Below, one piece after another: positions 15,549-24,139 of a stretch of 36,234 nt of DNA. Source of the stretch: a virus. The position numbers were made by a program, and so were the translations under genes. The stretch covers positions 1 to 36,234 of IMG/VR virus record IMGVR_UViG_3300042566_001404. The stretch is one strand, 5' to 3'. Numbering within the stretch: the stretch's first letter is position 1; the number at the start of each line of letters is the position of its first letter. The notes below the pieces were generated by a model. That model did not search any database. It worked only from the letters and a program-made list of their open reading frames with translations, and was not told where the DNA came from.

Positions 15549-16471
15549 ACAAACAACTTCTGCTTTCAGAATTCCTGACCACCCCCTGGGCGCTGATGCC
15601 CGAGCGTTTGCAGGCTATGTCCGGCATCCTGACACGCTGGTCTGCGGGCGAGCCGCCAAGCGACGAGACCCTGTTTCAGGTCAACACCGACCGCGTGCTG
15701 CGTGACACCCGCAAGCAAATGGCAGCCGCCAGCACGGGCACCGGTATCGCGGTGCTGCCCCTGTACGGGGTGGTGACGCAGCGCGGCAACATGGTCGACG
15801 ACATCTCCGGGCCGGGCAGCACCAGCACCCAGCAGTTCACATCAGTCCTGCGCCAGATGCTGGCCGACGACACGGTGGGCCAGATCCTGATCGACATCGA
15901 CAGTCCCGGGGGCAGCGTCTATGGCGTCTCCGAATTGGCCAGCGAAATCGTCAAGGCCCGAGCCCAAAAGCCTGTCATTGCCGTGGCGAACAGCCTGGCG
16001 GCCTCGGCCGCTTACTGGATCGGCTGCTCGGCCAGCGAGTTCTATGTCACCCCGGGTGGCGAGGTGGGCTCGATCGGTGTGTGGCAGGCCCACTTTGATT
16101 ACTCGAAGGCGTTGGAAGAGGAAGGGGTCAAGCCCACCTTGATCTCGGCGGGCAAGTTCAAGGTCGAGGGCAACCCGTATGTTCCGCTCGATAAACAGGC
16201 TCAGGCTTTCATGCAGTCCCGTGTGGATGACTACTACAACGCCTTCATCGAAGCCGTGGCCCAAGGCCGTGGTGTCTCGGCAAGCGAAGTGCGCTCGGGC
16301 ATGGGCGAAGGTCGTGTGCTTGGGGCAGACGCCGCACTGGCCGCTGGAATGGTCGACGGCATTGCCACCTTTGACGATGTGCTGGCCAAGATGCAGGCCA
16401 GCGTGCGAAGCACCAAGCCACGCAGTCAGTCCCACCTGAAACAGGCCCGTGACGCTCTTGCGCTGATCTGA
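15545..16471 (+). CDS. Prohead protease, S49 / SppA-like
   Basis: A 308-residue serine protease of the ClpP/crotonase fold. The oxyanion strand is IDIDSPGGSVYG (116-127). The nucleophile is the serine in NSLAASAAYW (S154) and the general base is the lysine in SAGKFKVEGNPY (K206). Their 52-residue distance equals that of Ser147 and Lys199 in the Bacillus SppA enzyme. In phages this family matures the capsid, cutting the scaffold-like N-terminus of the capsid protein. Gene order (portal, protease, capsid) fits. No signal peptide is present, so it acts in the cytoplasmic prohead. Confidence 0.92.
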   Translation: MNKQLLLSEFLTTPWALMPERLQAMSGILTRWSAGEPPSDETLFQVNTDRVLRDTRKQMAAASTGTGIAVLPLYGVVTQRGNMVDDISGPGSTSTQQFTSVLRQMLADDTVGQILIDIDSPGGSVYGVSELASEIVKARAQKPVIAVANSLAASAAYWIGCSASEFYVTPGGEVGSIGVWQAHFDYSKALEEEGVKPTLISAGKFKVEGNPYVPLDKQAQAFMQSRVDDYYNAFIEAVAQGRGVSASEVRSGMGEGRVLGADAALAAGMVDGIATFDDVLAKMQASVRSTKPRSQSHLKQARDALALI

Positions 16472-16593
16472 TCCATTTCATTTAGCAGCCCTCCGTTGAG
16501 GGTTGCGCCTTCCTGCGACCCGTTGGTCGTCATCCCTGTCGCCGCCTTGAGTCATCTCGACCAGGCGGTTTTTTCATTTCTGGAGTTAATCCC
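16472..16593 (+). terminator. Hairpins before the capsid gene, partial terminator
   Basis: The 122-bp gap contains a small hairpin CCCTC-CGTT-GAGGG (16489-16502) and then CCGCCT (16542-16547) paired with AGGCGG (16563-16568), followed by six T (16569-16574). The second has terminator form. Since late genes continue downstream, it may work as a leaky terminator, an RNA processing site, or mark a separate capsid promoter. A clear GGAG precedes the capsid ATG. Confidence 0.5.
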
Positions 16594-17910
16594 ATGAGCA
16601 AGCAACTGCGCGAGCTGCAAGCCCGCAAAGCCACCCTGGTCAAGGACGCACGCGCCCTGACCGATATCGCTGCCGCCGAGCAGCGCGACATGAACGAAGA
16701 AGAGGTCAGTGCTTTTGAAGCCCTCAAAGCCAGGATCGAAGCCACCTCGGCCGCGATCGACCGTGAAGCGGCCTTGATTGCCGAGGAAGCGCAGATGGGC
16801 CACGCAGCCCAACTGCCCAATGGCTCGGTGATCACGGTGGTGAGCAACGCCGAATCGGATCCCAAGCATGGCTTCAAAAGCGTTGGCGAGTTCCTTAAAA
16901 CTGTCCGTCATGCTCAAAACCCTGGTTCCTCGATCGATGACCGCCTGCTGATTGGCATGAATCGCGGTGCCGTGGCCCCTGCCTCGTTTGGCAGTGAAGG
17001 CGCGGCGCAAGATGGCGGTTTCCTCGTGCCCCCGCAATTCGCACAGGAAATTTTCCAGCTCTCGCTGGGCGAGGATTCCCTGCTGCCGATGACCGACAAC
17101 GTCGAGATCACGGGCAACACCATGGCCTTCCCCAAGGACGAGACCACGCCCTGGGGCACCAACGGCATCCGAGCCTACTGGCAAGGCGAAGCCGCATCGG
17201 CCGTGGGTACCAAGCCTGTCCTGGGTCTGTCGACTCTGCGCCTCAAAAAGCTCATGGCCCTGGTGCCGGTGACCGATGAGCTGCTGGATGACACCAATGC
17301 GCTCTCCACCTACCTGCCCGACAAGATCGCTACCTCCATTCGCTGGAAGACCAACGAGTCGATTCTGTTCGGCTCGGGCACGGGCCTGCCGGTGGGTTGC
17401 ATGACCAACGCCACCACGGTGACAGTGGCCAAGGAATCGGGACAGACCACGCAGACCCTGTTGGCGCAGAACTTGGCCAAGATGATCTCGCGCCTGCCGC
17501 CGGGCTCGTTTGGCAAGGCCGTGTGGATCGTCAACAACGACGTGCTGCCAGCGCTCTTCACGCTGACGCTGGGCAACTACCCGATCTACCTGCCCACGGG
17601 CATGAACCCGGGTGGCATCCAGGTCTCGCCCTACGGCATGCTGCTTGGCCGCCCTGTCTTCGTCTCGCAACACGCCAACACCTTCTCTTCTGCGGGTGAC
17701 GTGCTGCTGGCCGATCTGTCGTACTACCAGACCATCACCAAAGCCGGTGGCATGCAAACGGCAACCTCCATGCACTTGTACTTCGATGCGGACCTCACGG
17801 CTTTCCGCACCACGTTCCGCATGGACGGCCAATCCAAGATCGCTGCGCCGATCTCCCCCGCCAAGGGCAGCACGACCATGTCGCCCTTTGTCCAACTGGG
17901 CGCACGTTGA
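16594..17910 (+). CDS. Major capsid protein (HK97 fold)
   Basis: A 438-residue capsid protein of the phage_capsid (HK97 gp5) family. Residues 1-75 are a charged helical delta domain (QLRELQARKATLVKDARAL, AFEALKARIEATSAAIDREA) that acts as internal scaffold and is normally removed by the protease. The shell domain starts near 130 (AAQDGGFLVPPQFAQEIFQL) and carries GNTMAFPKDETTPWG, LALVPVTDELLDD-like segments, the P-loop region around SILFGSGTGLPVGC, and near the end ADLSYYQTITKAGGMQ. The start has GGAG eight bases upstream. The exact cleavage site cannot be read. Confidence 0.95.
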   Translation: MSKQLRELQARKATLVKDARALTDIAAAEQRDMNEEEVSAFEALKARIEATSAAIDREAALIAEEAQMGHAAQLPNGSVITVVSNAESDPKHGFKSVGEFLKTVRHAQNPGSSIDDRLLIGMNRGAVAPASFGSEGAAQDGGFLVPPQFAQEIFQLSLGEDSLLPMTDNVEITGNTMAFPKDETTPWGTNGIRAYWQGEAASAVGTKPVLGLSTLRLKKLMALVPVTDELLDDTNALSTYLPDKIATSIRWKTNESILFGSGTGLPVGCMTNATTVTVAKESGQTTQTLLAQNLAKMISRLPPGSFGKAVWIVNNDVLPALFTLTLGNYPIYLPTGMNPGGIQVSPYGMLLGRPVFVSQHANTFSSAGDVLLADLSYYQTITKAGGMQTATSMHLYFDADLTAFRTTFRMDGQSKIAAPISPAKGSTTMSPFVQLGAR

Positions 17911-17939
17911 TCGTCCCCGCACTTTGAAGGAGAACTCTG

Positions 17940-18386
17940 ATGTTTCCCAACGCAAAAGGCAGCGAACTGTTCTCGGTTCTGGCCACCATCGATCCCGCCA
18001 GCCAGGCTGTGGGCACTGTCACCACCGGCTGGATCTCGGCGGGTAACCACCACAGTCTTCTGGCGCTTGTGCAAAGCGGCGTCCTGGGCACGGGTGCCAC
18101 ACTGGACGCAAAGCTGCAGCAGGCCACTGACGCCTCTGGCACGGGTGCCAAGGACGTTACGGGCAAAGCCATCACCCAGATCGTCAAGGCCGCAGGTGAC
18201 AACAAGCAGGCCCTGATCAACCTGCGCCCCGACGATCTGGACATCACCAACGGCTACGCCTTTGTGCGTCTGTCGCTGACGGTGGCTGTTGCGGCCAGCC
18301 TCACGGCGGCGCAATTGCTGGGCTTTAACCCCCGCTTTGCGCCGGGGGACGCCAGCAACCAGGCTGCGGTCGCGCAGGTGGTCTGA
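17940..18386 (+). CDS. Probable head decoration or minor head protein
   Basis: A 148-residue protein with AAGGAG eight bases before ATG. It starts MFPNAKGSELFSVLATIDPA and is rich in Gly, Ala, Thr and Val, with TVTTGWISAGNHHSLLALVQSG and LTAAQLLGFNPRFAPGD. No transmembrane helix or known motif is recognised. The position straight after the capsid gene and the composition of a small beta-rich structural protein suggest a capsid-binding protein. That is an inference from gene order; it could also be a connector accessory. Confidence 0.65.
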   Translation: MFPNAKGSELFSVLATIDPASQAVGTVTTGWISAGNHHSLLALVQSGVLGTGATLDAKLQQATDASGTGAKDVTGKAITQIVKAAGDNKQALINLRPDDLDITNGYAFVRLSLTVAVAASLTAAQLLGFNPRFAPGDASNQAAVAQVV

Positions 18387-18407
18387 GCCTGAGGGTGGAG
18401 CAATCAC

Positions 18408-19031
18408 ATGCCCATGCAGTTGATTACTCCGCCCGCAGGGGAGCCCATCTCGCTTGCCGAGGCCAAGCTCCACCTGCGGGTGGACTTCGATGACGACGAC
18501 AGCCTGATACAGGTCCTGATCTCGGCGGCACGCCAGGCGGCCGAGACCCTGACCAACCGGCAATTCGTCACCGCGCGCTGGCGGATGGTGCTCGACAGCT
18601 TTCCCGGACCCAGCCTGATGGGGGTGCCCGCAGGGCAGACCTTCACGCTGCCCGGGCATGCTGTTTTGCTGCCCAAGTCGCCATTGGCGTCGGTGGTGGA
18701 GATCCGCTATCTCGACATGGCAGGCCTCTGGCAGACCATGCCAGCAGCCAACTACACCGTCGACAACGCCTGCGAGCCCGCGCGCATTACCCCGGTGTTC
18801 GGGCAGATTTGGCCGATTTCTCTGCCCCAGATCGGGGCCGTGAGCGTGATCTTCGATGCCGGATACGGGAGCGCCGCAGCGGTGCCCGAGGGCATCAAGA
18901 CCTGGATCAAGCTGCGCGTGGGCTCTCTTTACGTTCACCGCGAGGAGGTGGCATCCATGACTCGAGGGCGTATTGATCCGCTGCCCTTCATCGATGGCCT
19001 GCTCGATCCCTACAAGGTACCCCTGATATGA
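18408..19031 (+). CDS. Head-tail connector (phiE125 gp8 / gp6-like)
   Basis: A 207-residue adaptor. It opens with LITPPAGEPISLAEAKLHLRVDFDDDDSLIQVLISAARQAAET, cut here only by its ends, the hallmark of gp6-like connectors. It continues with LTNRQFVTARWRMVLDSFPG and ends in a helical segment (IKLRVGSLYVHREEV). Rings of this protein extend the portal and receive the head-closure protein. GGAG precedes the ATG. The last four bases overlap the next gene. Confidence 0.88.
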   Translation: MPMQLITPPAGEPISLAEAKLHLRVDFDDDDSLIQVLISAARQAAETLTNRQFVTARWRMVLDSFPGPSLMGVPAGQTFTLPGHAVLLPKSPLASVVEIRYLDMAGLWQTMPAANYTVDNACEPARITPVFGQIWPISLPQIGAVSVIFDAGYGSAAAVPEGIKTWIKLRVGSLYVHREEVASMTRGRIDPLPFIDGLLDPYKVPLI

Positions 19032-19378
19032 ACCCCATCGGAGCCGGAACGCTGGGCCGACGCATCAAGATTCAGCGCCCCAGCACCGTGAAAGACAGTC
19101 TGGGCGCACCCAGTCGGACCTGGATCGATGTGGCCACCGTGTGGGCCGATATCCAGCCCCTGTCTGGCCGTGAAGCCGCGATCGCCAGTCGCATCTCGGC
19201 CGAACTCACGCACCAGATCACGGTGCGCTACCAGAGCATCTTTGACAACCCTCAGCAAGTCGCCCAGTACCGGGTGCTCTACCGGTCGCGGATCTTCAAC
19301 ATCCATTCGGCCCTGAACGAGGACGAGAAACGCGTCCTGGTTGTCCTGCTGGCCAGCGAGGGGCTGGACGATGGCTAA
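19028..19378 (+). CDS. Head-tail joining / head closure protein
   Basis: A 116-residue protein of the phage head-tail adaptor family (Phage_H_T_join). The pattern is typical: GAGTLGRRIKIQRPST, SRTWIDVATVWADIQPLSGREA, then HQITVRYQSIFDNP and YRVLYRSRIFNIHSALNEDE. It is a beta-barrel that plugs the connector after packaging and gives the docking face for the tail. The ATG overlaps the previous stop, and its own end overlaps the gp10-like gene by eight bases. Confidence 0.88.
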   Translation: MNPIGAGTLGRRIKIQRPSTVKDSLGAPSRTWIDVATVWADIQPLSGREAAIASRISAELTHQITVRYQSIFDNPQQVAQYRVLYRSRIFNIHSALNEDEKRVLVVLLASEGLDDG

Positions 19379-19859
19379 ACATGAACGCTTCAAGGTCGAG
19401 GGGCTGGCTGAATTGGCCAAAGCCCTGCGCGAATTGCCCGACCGGGTGGCGAAGAACGGCCTGCGCGTTTCGGTTTATGCCGGAGCCAAAGTCATCCGCG
19501 ATGAAGCCCGCATTAGAGCCCCAAAGGCGGCCGAGGTCCTGGGGCCCAACCAGCCACCACCCGGAACGCTCAAGCGCTCGGTGATCATGAAGCAGATCCC
19601 TGAACTCTCCAGCCTCACGCGCCAAACCTTCTTCGTGACGGTGCGACACGGTAAGAAGTTCCGCAAGCAAGGCAAGAAGGGCAACCTGTCTCAGGATGCC
19701 TGGTACTGGCGCTTTGTGGAGTTTGGCACTCGCAAGATGCGCGCGCGGCCATTCCTTCGGCCAGCCCTGGAAGCCAAGCGGCGCGAAGCGGTGCAGGCCA
19801 TGAAGGACCGGCTGAGTGAGCGCATTGAGCAGGAAGCCAAGAACCTCTACAGGAAATAG
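19371..19859 (+). CDS. HK97 gp10-like tail completion protein
   Basis: A 162-residue protein. The ATG at 19371 is chosen over an upstream one that would overlap the head-closure gene further. Family marks are VEGLAELAKALRELPDRVAKNGLRVSVYAGAKVIRDEAR, shown here up to its known core, then WYWRFVEFGTRKMRARPFLRPAL near residues 113-135. HK97 gp10-type proteins finish the tail end that joins the head. The basic C-terminal helix ends LYRK. It lies two bases before the next gene. Confidence 0.88.
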   Translation: MAKHERFKVEGLAELAKALRELPDRVAKNGLRVSVYAGAKVIRDEARIRAPKAAEVLGPNQPPPGTLKRSVIMKQIPELSSLTRQTFFVTVRHGKKFRKQGKKGNLSQDAWYWRFVEFGTRKMRARPFLRPALEAKRREAVQAMKDRLSERIEQEAKNLYRK

Positions 19860-19861
19860 CC

Positions 19862-20212
19862 ATGCAGGACTTCTTTGATGCCATCAAGGATTTGGCCGGT
19901 GGTGAGGTCTACGCGCTTGTCGCTGCAGAAAACACCCAGTACCCAGCCATCGTCTACACGCCCATCGTGCAGGAGCACATCTTCGGCATTGATGGGCCGC
20001 ATGGCTTGCAGCGCGTGCGCGTGCAGGTCGACACCTATGCCAGAACGTACCAGGAGGCCTTGCACCTGCAAGACCAAGTCCTGGCTGCGCTGCTGGCAGA
20101 CAAGAGCACCGTCGCAGATGTGCGCATGGGGCTGTCCGAATTTGAAAATCAGGCCCGGCTGTACCGGGTGAGCGTGGACTACACCTACCACCGGCCGGTG
20201 GGTTCACCGTAA
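19862..20212 (+). CDS. Tail terminator / completion protein (DUF3168)
   Basis: A 116-residue protein of the DUF3168 (gp17-like) family. It has a helical start (MQDFFDAIKDLAGGEVYALV), YPAIVYTPIVQEH, a strand pair GLQRVRVQVDTYARTYQEA, then LYRVSVDYTYHRP at the end. These proteins cap the tail tube at the head-proximal end and set its length together with the tape measure. The position between gp10-like and tail tube genes agrees with this. Confidence 0.85.
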   Translation: MQDFFDAIKDLAGGEVYALVAAENTQYPAIVYTPIVQEHIFGIDGPHGLQRVRVQVDTYARTYQEALHLQDQVLAALLADKSTVADVRMGLSEFENQARLYRVSVDYTYHRPVGSP

Positions 20213-20228
20213 AACAAGGAGCATATGC

Positions 20229-20639
20229 ATGAGCAGCACCGCAATTACCGCGCAGGGCATTGCCATTGCCCGGTTTGGCACCACCGCCTTTGAAACCATC
20301 CCCAACGTGGTCTCGTTTCAGGGGCCTGGCGGGCAGGCCGCCGTGATCGACGTCACGAACCTGGCCTCCACCGCTAAGGAAAAGCGCGTGGGCCTGCGTG
20401 ACGAGGGTCAGTTGTCTCTGACCCTGCACTACAACCCCGACGATCTGGTCCATCAGGGCCTGAGAACCGACCGCGCCAACCGCGTGCGTCGCCAGTTCAA
20501 GATCACATTTACCGACACCAACCCTGCCACCTGGACCTTCTACGGCTATGTCACGCACTTCAGCGTGCAAGGCGGCGTGGACGCGGTGGTGCAGGCCTCC
20601 GTGACCATCGAAATCGATGGCGACATCACCGAAGCTTAA
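20229..20639 (+). CDS. Major tail tube protein
   Basis: A 136-residue protein with AAGGAG nine bases before ATG. It shows the beta-rich pattern of siphophage tail tube proteins: IPNVVSFQGPGGQAAVIDVTNL, KRVGLRDEGQLSLTLHYNPDD, RRQFKITFTDTNPATWTFYG, VTHFSVQGGVDAVVQASV. Hexameric rings of it stack into the tail. No extra Ig-like C-terminal domain is present, so the tube should be smooth. The tail assembly chaperone genes follow, as in lambda. Confidence 0.9.
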   Translation: MSSTAITAQGIAIARFGTTAFETIPNVVSFQGPGGQAAVIDVTNLASTAKEKRVGLRDEGQLSLTLHYNPDDLVHQGLRTDRANRVRRQFKITFTDTNPATWTFYGYVTHFSVQGGVDAVVQASVTIEIDGDITEA

Positions 20640-20653
20640 AGAGAGATATCCCC

Positions 20654-20992
20654 ATGTTGACCCGTGAACAAATCCTGCAGAGTGACGATCTGCCCCGTGA
20701 AACTGTCCAAGTCCCTGAGTGGGGCGGTGAGGTGCAGGTTCGCACCATGACCGGTACCGACCGCGACGCCTTTGAGGCCAGCTTGATTGGCAAAGAGGGC
20801 CGGTTGGAGAACGTCCGTGCCCGCCTGGTCTCGCTCACCCTGTGCGATGAGACTGGCAGCCGCCTTTTCAGCGATGGTGACATCGCAGCTCTCGGCGGCA
20901 AGAGTGCCAAGGCACTGGACCGTGTGTTTGCTGTGTCTCAGCGCTTGAACGGCATTGGCGCCGATCAGGTGGACGCTGCAAAAAACGACTGA
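20654..20992 (+). CDS. Tail assembly chaperone G (lambda gpG-like)
   Basis: A 112-residue protein that starts MLTREQILQSDDLPRE and has VQVRTMTGTDRDAFEASLIG and LCDETGSRLFSDGDIAALGGK, the pattern of tail assembly chaperones. It binds the tape measure and prevents its aggregation until the tube forms; it is absent from the virion. The reading frame ends right after the slippery heptamer at 20980-20986, so most ribosomes make G while some shift to make the longer G-T fusion. Confidence 0.88.
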   Translation: MLTREQILQSDDLPRETVQVPEWGGEVQVRTMTGTDRDAFEASLIGKEGRLENVRARLVSLTLCDETGSRLFSDGDIAALGGKSAKALDRVFAVSQRLNGIGADQVDAAKND

Positions 20993-21324
20993 TCGCCCAT
21001 CCCTCGCGGCGCTTTGTGTTCCGGCTGGCGCTGGCTTTGGGCCTGCCGGTGCGCGAGATGCTCGCATCGATGGGCTCGGACGAGCTGACCGAGTGGATGG
21101 CGTACTACCAGCTCGAGCCCTTTGGGGACTACCGGGCCGATTACAGATCGGGTGTGGTTGCCTCCACGTTTGCAAATGCCCACCGGGCCAAGGATGCGGG
21201 GCCATTCAAGCCTGAGGACTTCATGCCATTCCTCGAAAAGCCGAAACCCCAACAACCTCAAGATGAAACCCAGCTCAATGTGGCCCGATTCAAGGCCATG
21301 TTCGCGCACAAAGTTCGCGCATAA
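20654..21324 (+). CDS. G-T frameshift fusion chaperone (gpGT-like)
   Basis: The downstream open frame up to 21324 lacks its own good start and ribosome-binding site but encodes a gpT-like domain: FRLALALGLPVREMLASMG, ELTEWMAYYQLEPFGDYRAD, then a Pro/Gln-rich tail ending FAHKVRA. It lies in the -1 frame relative to G. With the shift at 20986, the fusion reads VDAAKN-RLIAHPSRRF and is 223 residues long (111 from G, 112 from the -1 frame). As in lambda, the T part should recruit the tail tube protein to the tape-measure complex. The frameshift is inferred from the site and phase. Confidence 0.8.
20980..20986 (+). other. Programmed -1 frameshift site A AAA AAC
   Basis: The heptamer A AAA AAC lies in the correct X XXY YYZ phase of the G gene: codons GCA AAA AAC GAC TGA. 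It is two codons before the stop. A shift back by one base continues without a stop into the T frame to 21324. I did not establish a downstream stimulatory structure. Confidence 0.85.
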
Positions 21325-21338
21325 GGTAGGCAAGCAAC

Positions 21339-23783
21339 ATGGCTGATATCGGCTCTCTGGTGATCAAACTCGCAGCGGAAACGGCCGATTTCCGGGAGGA
21401 TTTGGGCAAGAGTGCGCTGCTTTTGGAGCGTCACGCTGAATCCATGCGTGGCTCCCTTGAGAAAGTCGCAGAAGTCGCCAAAACCACCTTTGCCATCGCC
21501 ATTGGCGTGGAATCGGTGGGCGCGCTCAAAGAGCTGGTCATGCACACGCTGGAAACGGTGGCTGCTCTGCAGGATCTGGCCGAGCAGACCGGGGCGAGCG
21601 CCACGGCCCTGTCAGGTTTTGCACCCGTGGCCACCATTTCTGGTGTGGCCATGGAACAGATCGGGGTGGGCCTGACCAAGCTCTCCAAGGGGCTGGCAGG
21701 AGTCGATGATGAAACCAAGGGCGCCTCGCAGGCCCTGCAGTTTCTGGGTATCAAGGCCAAGGATGCGGGTGGAAACCTGCGCGATCCTGCCGAGGTCATG
21801 AACGACATTGCCCTGAAACTGTCCAACTTTGAGGACGGGGCGGGCAAGACGGCTATTGCGCTCGAACTGTTCGGCAAGTCAGGTGCTGGCTTGCTGCCCT
21901 TCCTTAAGGACCTGGCTGCCAACCAGGACCTGAATATCCGGCTCACCGAGGCCGAGATCGAGTCGGCCGAAAAAGCCTCCAAGGCACTGGGCCGTATGCG
22001 GGCCGAGCACAACTTTGTGGCACAGACCATCGTGACGGCGGCACTGCCTGCCCTTGAAGAGTTAGTCAGTGAGCTCAAAGCTGTGATGCTGGGCACGCAT
22101 AACACGGCCGATGCCATGGTCAAGCTGCGGGATGACGGCACGCTTAAGACCTGGGCTCAAGATGCGGCCTATGGCATGGCTGTCGTGATCGATGCGCTGC
22201 GTGCCGTGATTCAGATGACCAAAGCGGTCACTGGCAGTTTTGAGGCGGTATGGGCCGACATCGAATTGCTAGGCACGTTCCTCGCTGGTGGCAAAGGGCT
22301 AAACCCGTTTTCTGAAGAGAACCAGGCAATCCTCAAGACCGCATTGGAAAAGCGCAATGCGATTGTCGAGAAGGCCAACCAGACCTACGTTGACTTGTGG
22401 AAGATGCCGCTCTTGGCCGATGCGGTCAAGGAACGGTTCGACGCCATCAACCGGGGTGAGACAGAAGCAGCAGGTGAAGCAGCTAAACCGAAGCTCAACT
22501 ACAACTCAGCCACTGGCGCACTCACTGCTGCGGCCATGGCCAAGATCGAGAGTGACATCAAGCAGCTGCAAGGGCTGACGGATGTCGAGACGGGCCTCCT
22601 GAAGGACCGGCAAAAGATCATCGATCTGTACGAGGGGCAGGGCTACATCAGCTACAAGGAAGCCAGCGAGGCACGGCTGAACGCTCAGCAGGAATTCACG
22701 GACCGTCTTGGCGAGTTGTATGCGCAGGAAGAATCGATCCTGAAACGGGGCTTGGCCACTGTGGCCAAGACCACCCAGGACAAATTGAAGCTCCAGGACA
22801 AGCTCACAGAGATCACCTTGCGTCGTGAAAGGCTCGAGCGCGAGGCGCAGCAGTCGAACCTCGAGCGCGAGATCAAGCTGCCGGGCGAAACGCTCAAGGA
22901 CTTGCAGGAGCAGGTGGCCAGGAGTCAGGGACAGCTGCGCTCGACCGAGGAACAGATCAAGGTCCTGCGTGAGACGGGCTCGATCAGCGAGATCGACGCC
23001 TTGCGCCGTCTGTCGGCTGCGCGAAAGTCCAGTGCGGATGAGCTGGCCGACTTCGCGTCCAAGGCTCGGGAACTGGTGGAAGCCACCCCGGGCAATGACA
23101 AGTTGGCCGAATCCTTCCGACGCATTGAGGAAGCTGCCCGTCAGGCGGCCGATGGCGCGAAGCTACTGGGTCAACGAGCGCTGGAGTTGTCAGACCCAGG
23201 CGCTGGGTTTGCCAAAGCACTCCGCACGCTCGGCGAGGAAACCGAGCAGGTGGGCAAGCAGATGGAGGCGGTGACCACCAAGGCTTTCAACGGCATGACG
23301 GACGCACTCACCAATTTCGTGATGACCGGCAAGCTGGACTTCAAGTCGCTTGCCACCTCCATCATCTCGGACCTGATTCGCATCCAGATCCAGCGCGCGG
23401 TCACCCTTCCTATGGCTAAGGCGCTGGGCAGTCTGTTTGGATTTGCCGATGGCGGGGTCATGACCTCGACCGGTCCCTTACCGCTGCGGGCGTATGCCAG
23501 TGGCGGAGTGGCCACCACACCGCAGTTGGCGGTCTTTGGCGAGGGATCCATGGCCGAAGCCTATGTGCCGCTGCCAGACGGCCGTTCGATCCCCGTGACC
23601 ATGAACCAGTCCCAATCTGGGGGCGGGGACGTTTTCAACGTTTCGGTCAATGTGGTCGAGGGCGGGGTGACTACCAATGCGGGCGAAGGCAAGGAACTGG
23701 GCAGGGCGATTTCCAGTGCGGTGCGTCAGGAATTGCTCAACCAGAAGCGGGCCGGTGGCCTGCTGGACCCGCGTCGGCAGTGA
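21339..23783 (+). CDS. Tail tape measure protein
   Basis: An 814-residue protein, the longest before J, in the position of lambda gpH. The N-terminus MADIGSLVIKLAAETADFREDL and a hydrophobic helical part (about 50-130) are typical. The middle is long, charged and helical (coiled coil, about 390-600). The lambda-type C-terminal domain is seen at about 643-705: MTDALTNFVMTGKLDFKSLA, SIISDLIRIQIQRAV, GSLFGFADGG. Glycine-rich FGEGSMAEAYVPLPDGRS follows. It measures tail length and probably enters the host envelope on infection. By the usual 1.5 A per residue rule the tail would be roughly 120 nm, as an estimate only. Confidence 0.93.
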   Translation: MADIGSLVIKLAAETADFREDLGKSALLLERHAESMRGSLEKVAEVAKTTFAIAIGVESVGALKELVMHTLETVAALQDLAEQTGASATALSGFAPVATISGVAMEQIGVGLTKLSKGLAGVDDETKGASQALQFLGIKAKDAGGNLRDPAEVMNDIALKLSNFEDGAGKTAIALELFGKSGAGLLPFLKDLAANQDLNIRLTEAEIESAEKASKALGRMRAEHNFVAQTIVTAALPALEELVSELKAVMLGTHNTADAMVKLRDDGTLKTWAQDAAYGMAVVIDALRAVIQMTKAVTGSFEAVWADIELLGTFLAGGKGLNPFSEENQAILKTALEKRNAIVEKANQTYVDLWKMPLLADAVKERFDAINRGETEAAGEAAKPKLNYNSATGALTAAAMAKIESDIKQLQGLTDVETGLLKDRQKIIDLYEGQGYISYKEASEARLNAQQEFTDRLGELYAQEESILKRGLATVAKTTQDKLKLQDKLTEITLRRERLEREAQQSNLEREIKLPGETLKDLQEQVARSQGQLRSTEEQIKVLRETGSISEIDALRRLSAARKSSADELADFASKARELVEATPGNDKLAESFRRIEEAARQAADGAKLLGQRALELSDPGAGFAKALRTLGEETEQVGKQMEAVTTKAFNGMTDALTNFVMTGKLDFKSLATSIISDLIRIQIQRAVTLPMAKALGSLFGFADGGVMTSTGPLPLRAYASGGVATTPQLAVFGEGSMAEAYVPLPDGRSIPVTMNQSQSGGGDVFNVSVNVVEGGVTTNAGEGKELGRAISSAVRQELLNQKRAGGLLDPRRQ

Positions 23784-23800
23784 CGCATTGAAGGATTTCC

Positions 23801-24139
23801 ATGGCGACATTCACTTGGATCGCCTCGATCGGGGCATCACTCACCGTTAAACCCAATGTCCGCAAGGTTTCCTTTGGGGATGGCTACGAGCAGCGCCTGG
23901 CCTACGGCATCAACACGCAGCCGGAGGTCTGGTCGCTCGAGTTTCGGGGCAAGTCCACGGTAGACGCTGCTGCGATCGACAACTTTTTACGCGCACGGGG
24001 TGCGGTGCAGTCCTTTGACTGGACCACCCCGAGCGGTATCACGGGCAAGTTCCTCTGTGAGGAATGGAGCCGAAGCATCGAAGAACCCAATCTGGAAAAC
24101 ATCCACGCCAACTTCCGGCAGGTGTTTGATCTTTCATGA
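23801..24139 (+). CDS. Minor tail protein M-like (distal tail)
   Basis: A 112-residue protein of the phage_min_tail family (lambda gpM). It shows FTWIASIGASLTVKPNVRKV, SFGDGYEQRLAYGINTQPEVW, LEFRGKSTVDAAAIDNFLRA and FLCEEWSR. It forms the ring linking tube and tip. The stop overlaps the ATG of the L gene (ATGA), keeping the tip genes translationally coupled. Confidence 0.9.
   Translation: MATFTWIASIGASLTVKPNVRKVSFGDGYEQRLAYGINTQPEVWSLEFRGKSTVDAAAIDNFLRARGAVQSFDWTTPSGITGKFLCEEWSRSIEEPNLENIHANFRQVFDLS

Noticed and set aside
17724-18938. A 404-residue minus-strand frame under the capsid and connector genes
   Set aside because: Crosses three well-supported plus-strand genes and lacks start signals.
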